Source of the DNA: Actinernus sp. WN-2022
Taxonomy: Eukaryota > Cnidaria > Anthozoa > Actiniaria > Actinernidae
Assembly (NCBI GenBank): GCA_030867875.1
Contig: JAOWCC010001634.1
Span: 101,473,321-101,537,320 of the forward strand
Length of the DNA: 64,000 nucleotides
Direction: 5' to 3'
In this document: piece after piece, positions 12,262-24,608 of the stretch
Numbering within the stretch: the stretch's first letter is position 1
Layout of the letters: each line of letters opens with the position of its first letter
Notes under the pieces: model-generated
Told to the model about the DNA's origin: nothing
Seen by the model: only the letters and a program-made list of their open reading frames with translations
Database searches by the model: none
Program-made: the position numbers and the translations under genes

Positions 12262-15200
12262 ATTATTAATATTGTAATAATATACATGAAAAAAATACTC
12301 AATTCTGATTGGTTGAGGGCAATGCAATTTCAAGGAAACACAGAGCAGAAAAAAGGAAACATAGTGCCGAAATAAGGAAATACGATGCAAATTTCTTTGG
12401 AAAGTAATGAAACATTTCCTTTCGACTTCTGAGAACACTTGAACAATTTGAATGAATTTGAAAGTGTGAACTATTATGGTTTGTTGACTGAATAAATTAC
12501 TTTGTCACAGGACTCGCCAACGTCGCTTCCTGATAATGTTTTTCATGTATATTATTAATAAGTAATCATACGGTTTTCTCGTGCAATTTGGGATTAATTT
12601 TCACTCGTGTGTTTTTCAAAGAGCTCAAATTGGACTCGCCCTTCGGGTTCGTGCAATTTTGATACTATTTGAAAAGCCCACTTTAATCCGAAATTGCACT
12701 CGAAACCGTATAATTACCTATACCTATTGTTGTTATTACTATTATTATCATTATTATTATACCACTAACCTGTACTGTTAAAGTCATAGTCCAGTATCTT
12801 GACAAGTTTCCCGCCAACCGTCCTACATGTGACGTCACGGATGTCCTTCACCATGTGATGATCCTTAGCCCAGGTCTGCAACCACTGGAGACTGGACACA
12901 CACACTAACGGATTACCAGATATGCGTCTGAATAGAGGCATTTCAACAGTAATTAGAAAATTAAATATGTAATACCTTAAATAAAAGACAGGAGGATCCG
13001 GATACCATAGAATGAGTAGAACAAAAATATGGCATATCCGTAGCCTACCATAACCGTACTGTACGTAGCCTTACCGTAACCGTATTGTACGTAGCTAGCC
13101 TTACCGTAACCGTACTGTAACCTGCAATCATGCCCGCCTTTCCTATGAATTCACAGCGCGTGCGGAGAAGGGAGAGGATGGGAAAGGAGGGTCAGATATA
13201 AATACTTGACGAAGCTCATGTAAACAGACCAAATTCTGGTCTTTTTTCTGATTCTTCGAAAAACAATTGCACTATTCATCATCATCATCATCATGTTTTA
13301 TTTGACTCAATAATAAGTTTACAATTTGGAAATATACTTATGAATTGACATTTACGATGTGAATATTTGAACATATAATATTAACTAATATAAATATTTT
13401 ATTGAGTTCGGTCATCCTAGTAGCATAAACTAATCGAGAGGATGACCCTCAATACTTATATTTAAAGGGAGAATACATTAAAGTAAGTTTGTATTTCTTC
13501 AGTAATAGTATTATAATCTAATAAATATTATAAAATCAAGACTAGTCAAAGGAATAATTATCTAAAACAGAGCGTTTAATATTTTTACGAAAGGAGACGA
13601 GAGAGGTTATGTTTCTTGTATCAGAAGGTATAGAATTCCAAAGTTTTGAACCAGTATATTGAAGAGAACGTAATCCATAGTGAGTAGTTTTAACAGCTTT
13701 TAAATATATATCATTATTATTCTGATTTGGTTCGTACGCGTACATTTAAAAGTGCGACTTCTGGCGCGCGCAGAACGCGAAAACACTTAAGTGTAAAGAA
13801 GTGAATTATGTGCAGCGGCGTTTATACTGAACATTAATTCAACTGCACAATATCAATCAGCACATGTCAATCTGCAAAAGCGTATGAGCGTTTTTTTATA
13901 TTTTGCTTTGTTCTAAAACAATCTATTTCCAAAGATTAAGTGATCAAAATAACCCGAACTCCTTTGCTTTCGCGTCTCTAAAATAAGTCAAGAATAAGCA
14001 AACTATCAAAACTATCAAAACTCACACCCTTTTGCAGACTGGTATATATTCTATCTTTTGGCGAAGTTTCGTCGGCCAAATCTGTAATTTCTTATATGTT
14101 AGTAATAACACCTCGTCAAAGCCAAATGTCAACACTCTCAAATAACTAGCCAATGAAATGCCACGACCTCCATAGCTCCTATAACTGGCCCTGAAATTCG
14201 CGGGAAATGGTAAGGTCGTATTTCATAAACAACCTACTCGTGTGTTCTCGCGCTGCGGTTTGTCAACTAAGTTCGGTGAGTCAAGGCGAAAACCAGGGGC
14301 AAAGCCGCTCAGAAAAAAAGAAACCGACGGTGAAAGTACTGAAAAGGAAACCGCGTCGAAAGACAAAGAACGCGTAGAAAGCCGAACAAGGAAATGGCAG
14401 ATGTACTGATTCTAAGCCTACAATGCTAGCAGTGCTATGCGATCACTTGGGTATGCAATAAACCTGAACTGAGTTTGTGTTAAAGCTCGCATTTAAAAAA
14501 TGTTTTTTTTTAGAAACGTTTTATTTAAACGAATTTCGTTTCAGATACGATGGAGAGTTTTTTGCCGAGCATAAAAGGATTAAAAGATTATCACGCCATA
14601 GGCGATATATTTACTTTTCCAAAAAATCAGGTTTTTTCCCAAATAGTTACAAAATGTTTAACTTTTTGGATTTTTTTTTTGCGAAGAACTAAAGTTCTGT
14701 GCTTAGGGCTTTCATGAAAATCCCCAAAAAATCCTAAAAAACTAATGCCTTGAAGGTATACCGTAACCTTAACAGGCGAAGTGCCACCCAGTGGAAATAC
14801 TGGTAATAAACCATTATTATTATTATTATTATTATTTGAACCTTGACTGTTCGGATCATTCATCGTTTCTGGGAACCCCCTATTTCACCCTAAATTTAAC
14901 GGTTAATCATTAATTACACATGTATACCCAAGGGAGGGGTGGGTGGATAGTTTAACGGTTAATCATTAATTACACATGTATACCCAAGGGAGGGGTGGGT
15001 GGATAGTTTAACGGTTAATCATTAATTACACATGTATACCCAAGGGAGGGGTGGGTGGATAGTTTAATGGTTAATCATTAATTACACATGTATACCCAAG
15101 GGAGGGGTGGGTGGATAGTTTAATGGTTAATCATTAAGATTACACATGTATACCCAAGGGAGGGGTGGGTGGATAGTTTAATGGTTAATCATTAATTACA

Positions 15201-18200
15201 CATGTATACCCAAGGGAGGGGTGGGTGGATAGTTTAATGGTTAATCATTAATTACACATGTATACCCAAGGGAGGGGTGGGTGGATAGTTTAATGGTTAA
15301 TCATTAATTACACATGTATACCCAAGGGAGGGGTGGGTGGATAGTTTAATGGTTAATCATTAATTACACATGTATACCCAAGGGAGGGGTGGGTGGATAG
15401 TTTAATGGTTAATCATTAATTACACATGTATACCCAAGGGAGGGGTGGGTGGATAGTTTAATGGTTAATCATTAATTACACATGTATACCCAAGGGAGGG
15501 GTGGGTGGATAGTTTAATGGTTAATCATTAATTACACATGTATACCCAAGGGAGGGGTGGGTGGATAGTTTAATGGTTAATCATTAAGATTACACATGTA
15601 TACCCAAGGGAGGGGTGGGTGGATAGTTTAATGGTTAATCATTAATTACACATGTATACCCAAGGGAGGGGTGGGTGGATAGTTTAATGGTTAATCATTA
15701 AGATTACACATGTATACCCAAGGGAGGGGTGGGTGGATAGTTTGGATACTTACATCTCGCCTATTTTGTTGAATAATTCCCGAGCTTGAACAGGTATTGT
15801 AGTGAAGCTGTTGTTATTTAATCGCCTAAAAAAGAAAGAATACAAAGAAATCTAGTTCAGTCTCCGACGACTATAATATGGGTCATCATGATCTTTGAAA
15901 GCCCTCCGCAGGCATCTCTATGGAGACGGGCTTCCTGTAGTCGTACGGAAGAAGAGGGAGATTGAGGAGAGAAAGTATTCAGGCTACCTCTTTCTGAATA
16001 CCGCAGGAATCCCGGTTTGCGATTAATGACAATAGCGCACTTTTGATATATGCTTCACTCGTCACGCATAACGGTTTCAAAATGAGGCTCCGTGGAATAA
16101 TGCTCAGTGATCCGCGAAAAGGAGAATAGAATAAATTTAATTTACCCCGGAGCCTCGTATTGAAACCTTTGTGCGTGACAAGTAAAGTGCGTGACAAGTG
16201 AAGTGCGTGACAAGTGAAGCATATATCGAAATAGACCGAATCAGCTTGCCTGTTTGTTGCCCCATTTCAGATCACCTGACTTTACCCTAGAGTCGCACCG
16301 CGGCAAACGTTATGCTCCGCTGGCCGAAAGAACGAAGGCTCTGGTTTCCGAGGGCTTACCGTTTTTAGTAAATAATTCTATAACTTAGTAAACTCACGGT
16401 AAATTATAAATAAAGAAAACTTCAAGTCTTAAGTTTTGCTTTTAAGTAGTTTTGTTCTATTTTTCGAAGCATTGCACATTCGTACCTAAACATAGAAACA
16501 GGGGTGATTGCCTCTGTTTTCTTTTAGTTTCGGCGGGAAACTGGGGAGACGCTCGCGCGACCGGCTCATCATAAGCGCATGCGCATGACGTTTTGCCGCG
16601 GTGTGTCCTCGAGAAATGTTTTATTGTTTTTCTTTTTCACAAGAGCGCATACATAAATTTCTAGATTTCCAAAACAAAGCACTGAATCTGGATCCAGATC
16701 CAATTCTTCGAAAGACTTGGAACACCATTGATATTCTAAGCATACTTACAATTCAAAAAGCGCTGACATATTCGTCAGATGTTCAAGTGCCCTAGATGTG
16801 AGTTTGTTGTTTTCCAAATTTCTGAAAGGAAATAAAACATTCTAATAAAAAATACGACGCCCAATAAGCAATCACTATCGGCTTTTAACCCTCACAAAAA
16901 ACTTACAAATGCAACGAGCAAACAATGGTGACATTGTCTAATGTTTTGGCTAAAGAGAAAAAATGGACTCTCGTCATTCTCAACACGAGCTGGGATGGAG
17001 TAATAAGCGCTTCGCCTCTCACGACTCTGGCCAGGGCTTCGAGCCCTGGCCAGAGTGGTATCTCGCCCTTACGGCGAGTGTTTTTCTCCGAGTTCTCCGG
17101 TTTTCCTTCCTCCACAAAAACCACCACGCTAAATTGGAATTCGATCTGTGGTTTAGCCAAGTCGACCTGACTTTGATCAGCCCTAAGGTCCGTAAACATT
17201 CAGTGTTTTTCAGCCGGTATTTGTGGTAAATTTACTATGATTTCATACACAAAGCGATTCACACGGTAATTCATAAACCTCTCGTCAACAAGGCGCGCAA
17301 GTAACACCTGTTCTTCAGTCTTCAGTGTTGTTCCAGTGCTCGCTATTAGTTCCATTGGACTACTGGCTGTTATACATGTTAGAGGTCTCATTCACCAGTA
17401 GCCCGGCACTAATCCAGCAAGCCGACCTCTTGCTGGCACTGTGGGTGGTCACGGCCAGGGTTTATTGCGTCCACAGTGGTTATTTTACGTCCCCAATATT
17501 TGGAGACGGGACCTCAAGCATATTAAGGCCTGACTCGCCTGTTAATTTGACATATTTTTATTTAAAGGGAGGCTTCCATCCAATCTTTGTGAAACTCGGT
17601 AGGCTGTTTGTTATCGGTATTTGTAACAATATGAACTACTAGTATCTTTCAAAGCGGTGTCACGTGACTTGAAAACGACCGTTAACGGTTGAAACCTTGG
17701 GACAAAAACGGGGTACGTAACGTAAAGTGAACTTCAATGAATCTTTTTTCTTCATTCTTCTATGACTCCTAATAAGGGCTTGAACGATGCGCCTTTTAAT
17801 GATGTCCAGATCATAACGGAAGTAATTAATTAACAGGAAACAGGTCACGTGACATAGTAAAAAGTAAAATATGTTACAATATAAGTGACCGATACCACCT
17901 TAAAAGGCGCAAATGCAATGCAATTGTTATTTTAAGCAGTGTGATAGCAAAACAAATTCAAATTTTCCTGTGTAAACCTCCCCCATTTCAAAGAACTCGT
18001 TTTATGACGTCACCAACTGGGGAATGTCACGTGACACTAAAGGAGACTTCCATCTGATTAAGAAAGTCAAATATTACCTTATTATAGGAAATTAACAATG
18101 CACGTTGACAACGCGAAAAAAATTAACGTTACACTAAATTAACGCGAATTTTTCAAAAGTTAGGTTTACATGCATTAAATTAACGCGAATTTTTCGATAA

Positions 18201-21200
18201 GCATCTTGCTTTATTTACTGCGATTTTCATAATTCTGCAAACTCGCACTTTACATTTCTGAACGCCAAACTGCGTTTTGGCTTCCGTCAATAAAACCTTC
18301 CAAGACAAGTGCACGGATGTTTCTAAGTTTTTTTTAAAGCCGAAAATTTGGGTTTGAAGCCTAACTAGACCCTATCAATTCAAAAGATCTTTCAAAGCCT
18401 CACGGTGAAATCACCAAGAGCTGCTCACTCGTTTGATTGACGGAAACCAAACCGCAATAGTGACTCTGAAGAGCCAATAGAGGAGTCATGAACTAATAAG
18501 GTTTTGAAATGAAATAAAGGTGCTTTAAAATAACAATGTTGTAAAATAGCGTGCATTAAATTTACATCGACATTAATTAAGATACATTAAATTAACGCGA
18601 ATTTTGTAAAATCGCGTTAATAAAGTGCATTGTTAATTTCCTATAATAAGGTAGGTATTTTCATATTTTGGACAACTTACATATAAATATATCGACAGAG
18701 AATTGAAGATCTTTAAAATCTCTGCTGGGGGTCTGTTAAGGACGAAAGTTACTTGAGACCGCCATTTACGTGGTCATCCGAGCCACGGCGAAGGTCTGAC
18801 CATTTGCAGATGTTAGAGCAAAGGCAGCACCTTCTCCTCAGTTATTTTTAAGACCCTGAGTGTTGGTCCGACCGGGGTTTGAACCCACGATCTCCCGCAC
18901 AACAGACCGGCGCTCTAACGACTGAGCTATCCAGATTACAATTAGAGATTTAGCTCTATCATAGGGATAATGTTACCTTTGCTACTAACAACCGAAGCCA
19001 GGCGAATTAAGTTTACAAATTCGTCTCGTTTCGTATTTTGTACTATACTATCAACACAACATCACACGAATTTGCTCGTGCTACTGCTACTGCTGTTATT
19101 GCTACTGATGCTGCTGCTACTACTACTTCTTCTAATAATAATAAGCAGGAAATCTCTTTACTTTCTTAAAGTATACAAATGTACAAATAAACACTCATTA
19201 TAAAGATCTATTACTAGGTAAAGAAATGGCGGATAGGTGATATCTGCCGTGAAATATCAATTGTTTCACTTACAAAATCATTAGACTCAAGGTCATCGAC
19301 GATAAGGCGCCATCTTCGATATGTGCAATCTTATTACCGCCCAGGTATCTGAGGAGAGAAAACAAGAAACTTTAATTTTATAATGAAAGATAATGATGAC
19401 GAGTCACAATTCGGCATGAATTTATTGTTACTACTTCCGCGGCAATCCCTTTATGTAGGACGACACAAATTTTTACCAAAAATACAATAGAATACAACAC
19501 AATACAATTCAATACAACAATAGAACGCAACACAATACAATACAATAGAATACAATTTGGTAGCAATTCGTGTCGTCCTACATGAAGGGATGGCCACTTC
19601 CGCGCTGCACTATGTTAATTTTGGTCATTCAATGCCACGATTTTCCCTTGCAACTTTGTACTCTATGTTTTTGGTATCCAAGAGCTTGTAGTTGTTTTTG
19701 GTCACTTTTATGGAACTCAACTACTCCCGAATCCACCTCTTTCTCGATTTCTCACCTTTGCTAGATTTAGTTTCTTATGTACTTACAGAAACATTAGAGA
19801 TGTCTGTCTCTTGAGTAAATCACTTGGAATAGCTGTGAGCCTGTTGCTGTTTACATATCTAAAATACCGAGAATCAGATAGAGCAGAACATACTTTAATT
19901 CAACATTGTTAGTATAAACGTTGACTCTTCTCACATGGAGGTTATAGATATTGAGGAGGATAAAACCCTTCGTTTGTGCCCGTCTAACCTCGTTCTGAAA
20001 CTGCTCAGTTCGAGGCTGACCTTGCATATCCTATTGTTTCTACCCAGCATGGTCGTCGTGTGAGAAGGGTCACGTGTTAAGAAATGAGAAAAATATTCAT
20101 AATGATTCTAAAGAAGTTATGATAAGAATATTTCTTATAATTGATATACTCACAAGTATTGTAATTTGACTGTGTTGGTGAATAAACCATTCGGAAGCTC
20201 TTGGAGCTCGTTGTTATTTAAATTGCTATAGATATAAAAATAACCATCAGAAATCATTAAGCAGTTATAATTTAAAATGTTTAAGTATATACTTCGAGTA
20301 GTTACTATTTTTTATACGATATAGACCCATTCGAAAAATGGCGTCCAATTTAACTAACTATTGTTTAGGACTGACTAGCCTCGCTTACACGTTCAAAAGC
20401 TTTTGTGTGTACTGACTAGCCTCGTGTTCACGTTACCAGGAGAATAGCTTTTTAAATTGAACGCCATTTTTCGAATGGTCACGTGCTGATGTAATACTTG
20501 ATTAACGAATGAATTGTGCTCGCGATCCCCATGGGAAAGGTTTTACTGCATGGCCAATCACGGGAGCAAATACTGAACACGCAATGAGCCAATCACGAAC
20601 TAAAGTAACTGATTTGTGATTGGTTTTACTTCAACCAATCACGAGAACAAGTTAAACGCAATCGTGGATGTTACTCTTGCTAAAACGAAAATTGATTGCA
20701 TAACGGATTAAACGATGTTTGATTTTAGTCGTTGAAAACTTGAATTGGCTGATAGTTACAAGACATGTTTCACAGCAAATAGAAAAGCTAAGCAAATGCA
20801 AAACCAAAGCAATCACCGATTATAATTACTTTCGATCAGTCAGTCGAAAACCAGAGAAAACTTAAGGCAAATAATACACAGTCACTGCATGGTAGATGAA
20901 GAATATCAGAAACAGGACTGATCGATAGAAGAGCAAACTGAGTCCTAAGGCGACCAGATAGAACATGAAGTTTGGGAAAAGCAACGGGCGAGGAAGACCT
21001 TACCAGTCAGTCAGTCACTGTTGTAAGTCAATTCATAAAGCAGACAAAGCAGAAATATCTACTGCATGGCGCTCCGTTGACTTCCCCTTATGTTCTACGT
21101 TACCTACCCTTTACAGTAATAAATACCTCCCCATGATTTGAAAACATTAATACTTATCAGTCAGCAAGGCTGAGGAAAAAGTAACAGTCTCTGATATTAT

Positions 21201-24200
21201 GGATAAGGCGTTCCAAACCATCAGATATTTATTATTTAATATATAATTTTCGATGAAATACCAGTGTATATTTCTTTCTAATAAGTGATATCTTCACACG
21301 TGAAGATATCACTTTTGAGAATATGACTCGATTTCAAAGATTTCTAGCCTTTTTAGTAAGAGATTGAAACTAGTATTTCATCAATAATTATATATTAAAC
21401 ATTACATTACATGGCCGCTTGGAGATACGGATTTTATCTTCTCGTGTTGATGAGTATCTTACTCGTTCGCTGCGATCACTCGTAAGATATTTCATCAACA
21501 CTCGAAGATAAAATAGGTATCTCCGCGCGGCCATGTAATATCCTCTATTTCATTTACAGAAATTAATGGTTACAAATTCCATTTTCTTTTGTATTGTTAA
21601 TGGGCCTTTTGCAGTTAGGAAATCACGTGGTTGTACTGGATGGCAATCATTAGCAAAACCTGTTTGGAAATGCTATTTTCCACCTCCAATCGATTGCTGA
21701 TCTTTCTAAAACAGTGTTTTAAAGTTTATTTGCCATCCAGTAAAACCTTTCCCATGGGATCACGAGCGCAGCTCATTGGTTATTGAAGTGATAGAGCGGA
21801 TTTCAATTGAGTGTCACGTCAGAAGTGTTTTGGTTTTGCGTTTACTAAGCTCTCCTATTGGCTGAGAAAGTAAACCAACCAATCAGAATCCAAAGTAAAA
21901 CCAAACGCAAATTGGTTTGGTTTTGCTTTGGTTTGTCATTGGCTCACAGGGAAGCCATTTATGAGTTACTTGTGATTACTTGCTCCTATGATTGGCTGGC
22001 CGTGGGTAGTTTGCGTTTGGTTTTACTACACTCAATTGAAAACCGCTCTATATCAGCACACGACTGTTTCCTTCAGATAGAGTTTATTCTAGGCGTACTT
22101 ACAGTGATTCTAAATTCACTAAATCATCTAGAAGGTTACTTGGTAAACTAGATAGCTTATTGTTTAACAATGTTCTGAAAAATAAACAAAAAAGAAAGTA
22201 TAGTCAGGAAATACTTAATGTAATGAGCACATTTAGATCAGTTATTTTGCAAAAGTGTGCGCGTAAAAATAAAGGAACTCACAATTTGCTAAGGGATGTT
22301 AACCCTTTGAAAGCATTTGGACTTATTCTTTTGATTCCATTTCCCGGAAGATTTCTGTTGTAAGGAAAACAAATAAATATAGGTTAAGTAGGTAGTCGTT
22401 AGGGTATGACAAGACAGGTAGAACAGATTTCGTATGAGTGGGACAAACTATCTCGAACTATAGCACTGACTACAGCACGGTTACCGTACGGCATGCCGTG
22501 ACGTTGAAATGGTTTCCCATTGTTTTTGTCCTGCTGATCCAATCAAATCACAGAGTTACAGTACAGCACGGTGACGGACATGTCGAAGTTTGTGCCACTC
22601 ATACGAAATCTGCTCTATAGAGAAAAGACGTACTTAGGAATAAACTATCAAAGCAAATACACCAAACATACCCTCACTGTACTCACATAGCTTTTAATTT
22701 AGTTAATCCGCTGAATATGCCATCTGTAATGTTTTCTATATGGTTATTTGATATTTCACTGCAAGAGAGAACGTTTTTAAAGTTAGCGCGTTCCAAGTTA
22801 GTTCCTATAAGGACAGGGCTTTGATGATAAAAGGTTGTAGGTTCGGAATCCATAAAAACCTGGCATTGTTTTCTCTCTCTACATTTTTTCTCTTCTGTTT
22901 ACCTATGAATCCTAATCCTAAAACCTCGTCATTTACCTGAGAACTTATTTTCGAAGTGGTTAGGGTAAGTTTTATGGTTCGGGTTAGGGTTTGTGTTAGA
23001 GATTGGGTTTGAAGTCTATTGAGCGATTCTTGTCATTTGGAGCGGGTGCTAAATGTGACATTGCAATAGCACACTTTCCATATATGCTTTACTTGTCACG
23101 CACAAAGGTTTCAATATGAGGCTACGGGGTAAGTTAATTTATTCTATTCTCTGAGAAAAGATTGATATACCCCATAGCCTCATACTGTAACCTTTGTGCG
23201 TGACAAGTTTGATTTCCGCGTTTGACACCTATACTTAAATACGCTTTAACAAAACGTCCAAAAGTTTCCCACGGTTCTTCAAAAACCGTAAAGAATTTCA
23301 AGTAGCGTGTATTTCAAGTTCAAAGTGCGCGGTTAACCTTCAAAGGATTAACTGGCTCAACTCCCCAAAGCTTAAACAAACGTTAACACACAAAGAGTTA
23401 CTAGTACAATGTGGAAAATAAACAGAGCTTGTGCTTTATTGTCGGAGGTAGGAGAAAAAGTTATTAAATTTAGGACAATTGAACGTTCAAGCTTTGTAGC
23501 GTAACAGTATACCGACATTTTGAGACAGTGAATAAGAATCCTTTCATCATAATTCGAGTGGGTTTTTAATTAAAAAATTATCTTGTTTGGACTACGCCTG
23601 GCTGGTGGGAAGACAACCCGACAAAAGCAACATTCAAACTAGTTGGCTTCGCATTCCGATTTCGTTCATCAAATCATTTGGAAATTGCTGTCGAATTAGA
23701 TAAACACTGGTTGTTTGCTGACGTTCAACAAAAGGAAGAATTATCTTATTAAAAATTTGATATATGGTAATTTCTCTGCAGCTGCAAAACTAAGAAAGAC
23801 TACTGGAATTTTTGAAAGTCATTGTTTTCAATCTTCAAACTGCTGCAGTAAACGGTGGGCCAGTTGTGGAATCGGTGTTTTTATCGCAGCAGCAGCAGTA
23901 GTACTAGTAGTAGTGGTAGTAGTAGTGGATGGATTCGGTTCGATTCGATTCAGTTAGGTGATCGAACAAAATTGAACGAGCACATTACTGTGAGTTCAAA
24001 AAACGACTAATTCGATTTAGTTTGGAGTATTTGAATCCTATGTATTTGAGTTTGTTCGATTCAAAGGAAAAAATTGGGGATTCAGTTCGATTCCAAATTC
24101 GTTTGCGGATTACGTTCGAGTAGTTACGACGGGATAGCAGTATTAGTATTAGTATTAGTATTAGTATTAGTATTAGTATTAGTATTAGTATTAGTATTAG

Positions 24201-24566
24201 TATTAGTATTAGTATTAGTATTAGTATTAGTATTAGTATTAGTATTAGTATTAGTATTAGTATTAGTATTAGTATTAGTATTAGTATTAGTATTAGTATT
24301 AGTATTAGTATTAGTATTAGTATTAGTATTAGTATTAGTATTAGTATTAGTATTAGTATTAGTATTAGTAGTAGCAGTAGTAGTAGCAGTATCTGACTGG
24401 TAGTAACAGTAGCAGTAGTAGTCGTGGTAGTGGTAGTGGTATTCTAAGTAGTAGTAGCAGTAGCATAGTAGTAGTCAGTGGTGGTATAGTACTACTTAGT
24501 GGTAGTGGTAGTAGTAGTGGTAGTAGCAGCAGCAGCAGCAGTAGTAGTAATAGTAGTAGTAGTAGC

Positions 24567-24608
<42 letters not shown>

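Noticed and set aside
11440..12375. Long open frames (up to 311 codons) on the plus strand
   Set aside because: They are translations of the GTT/CTT satellite. Three overlapping frames are open at once and encode only low-complexity runs.
18866..18938. tRNA gene on the minus strand
   Set aside because: A and B boxes are present, but the sequence continues into a SINE body and the acceptor stem does not pair cleanly.
24074..24403. 109-codon frame of Val-Leu repeats
   Set aside because: Product of the TTAGTA array, no independent coding evidence.
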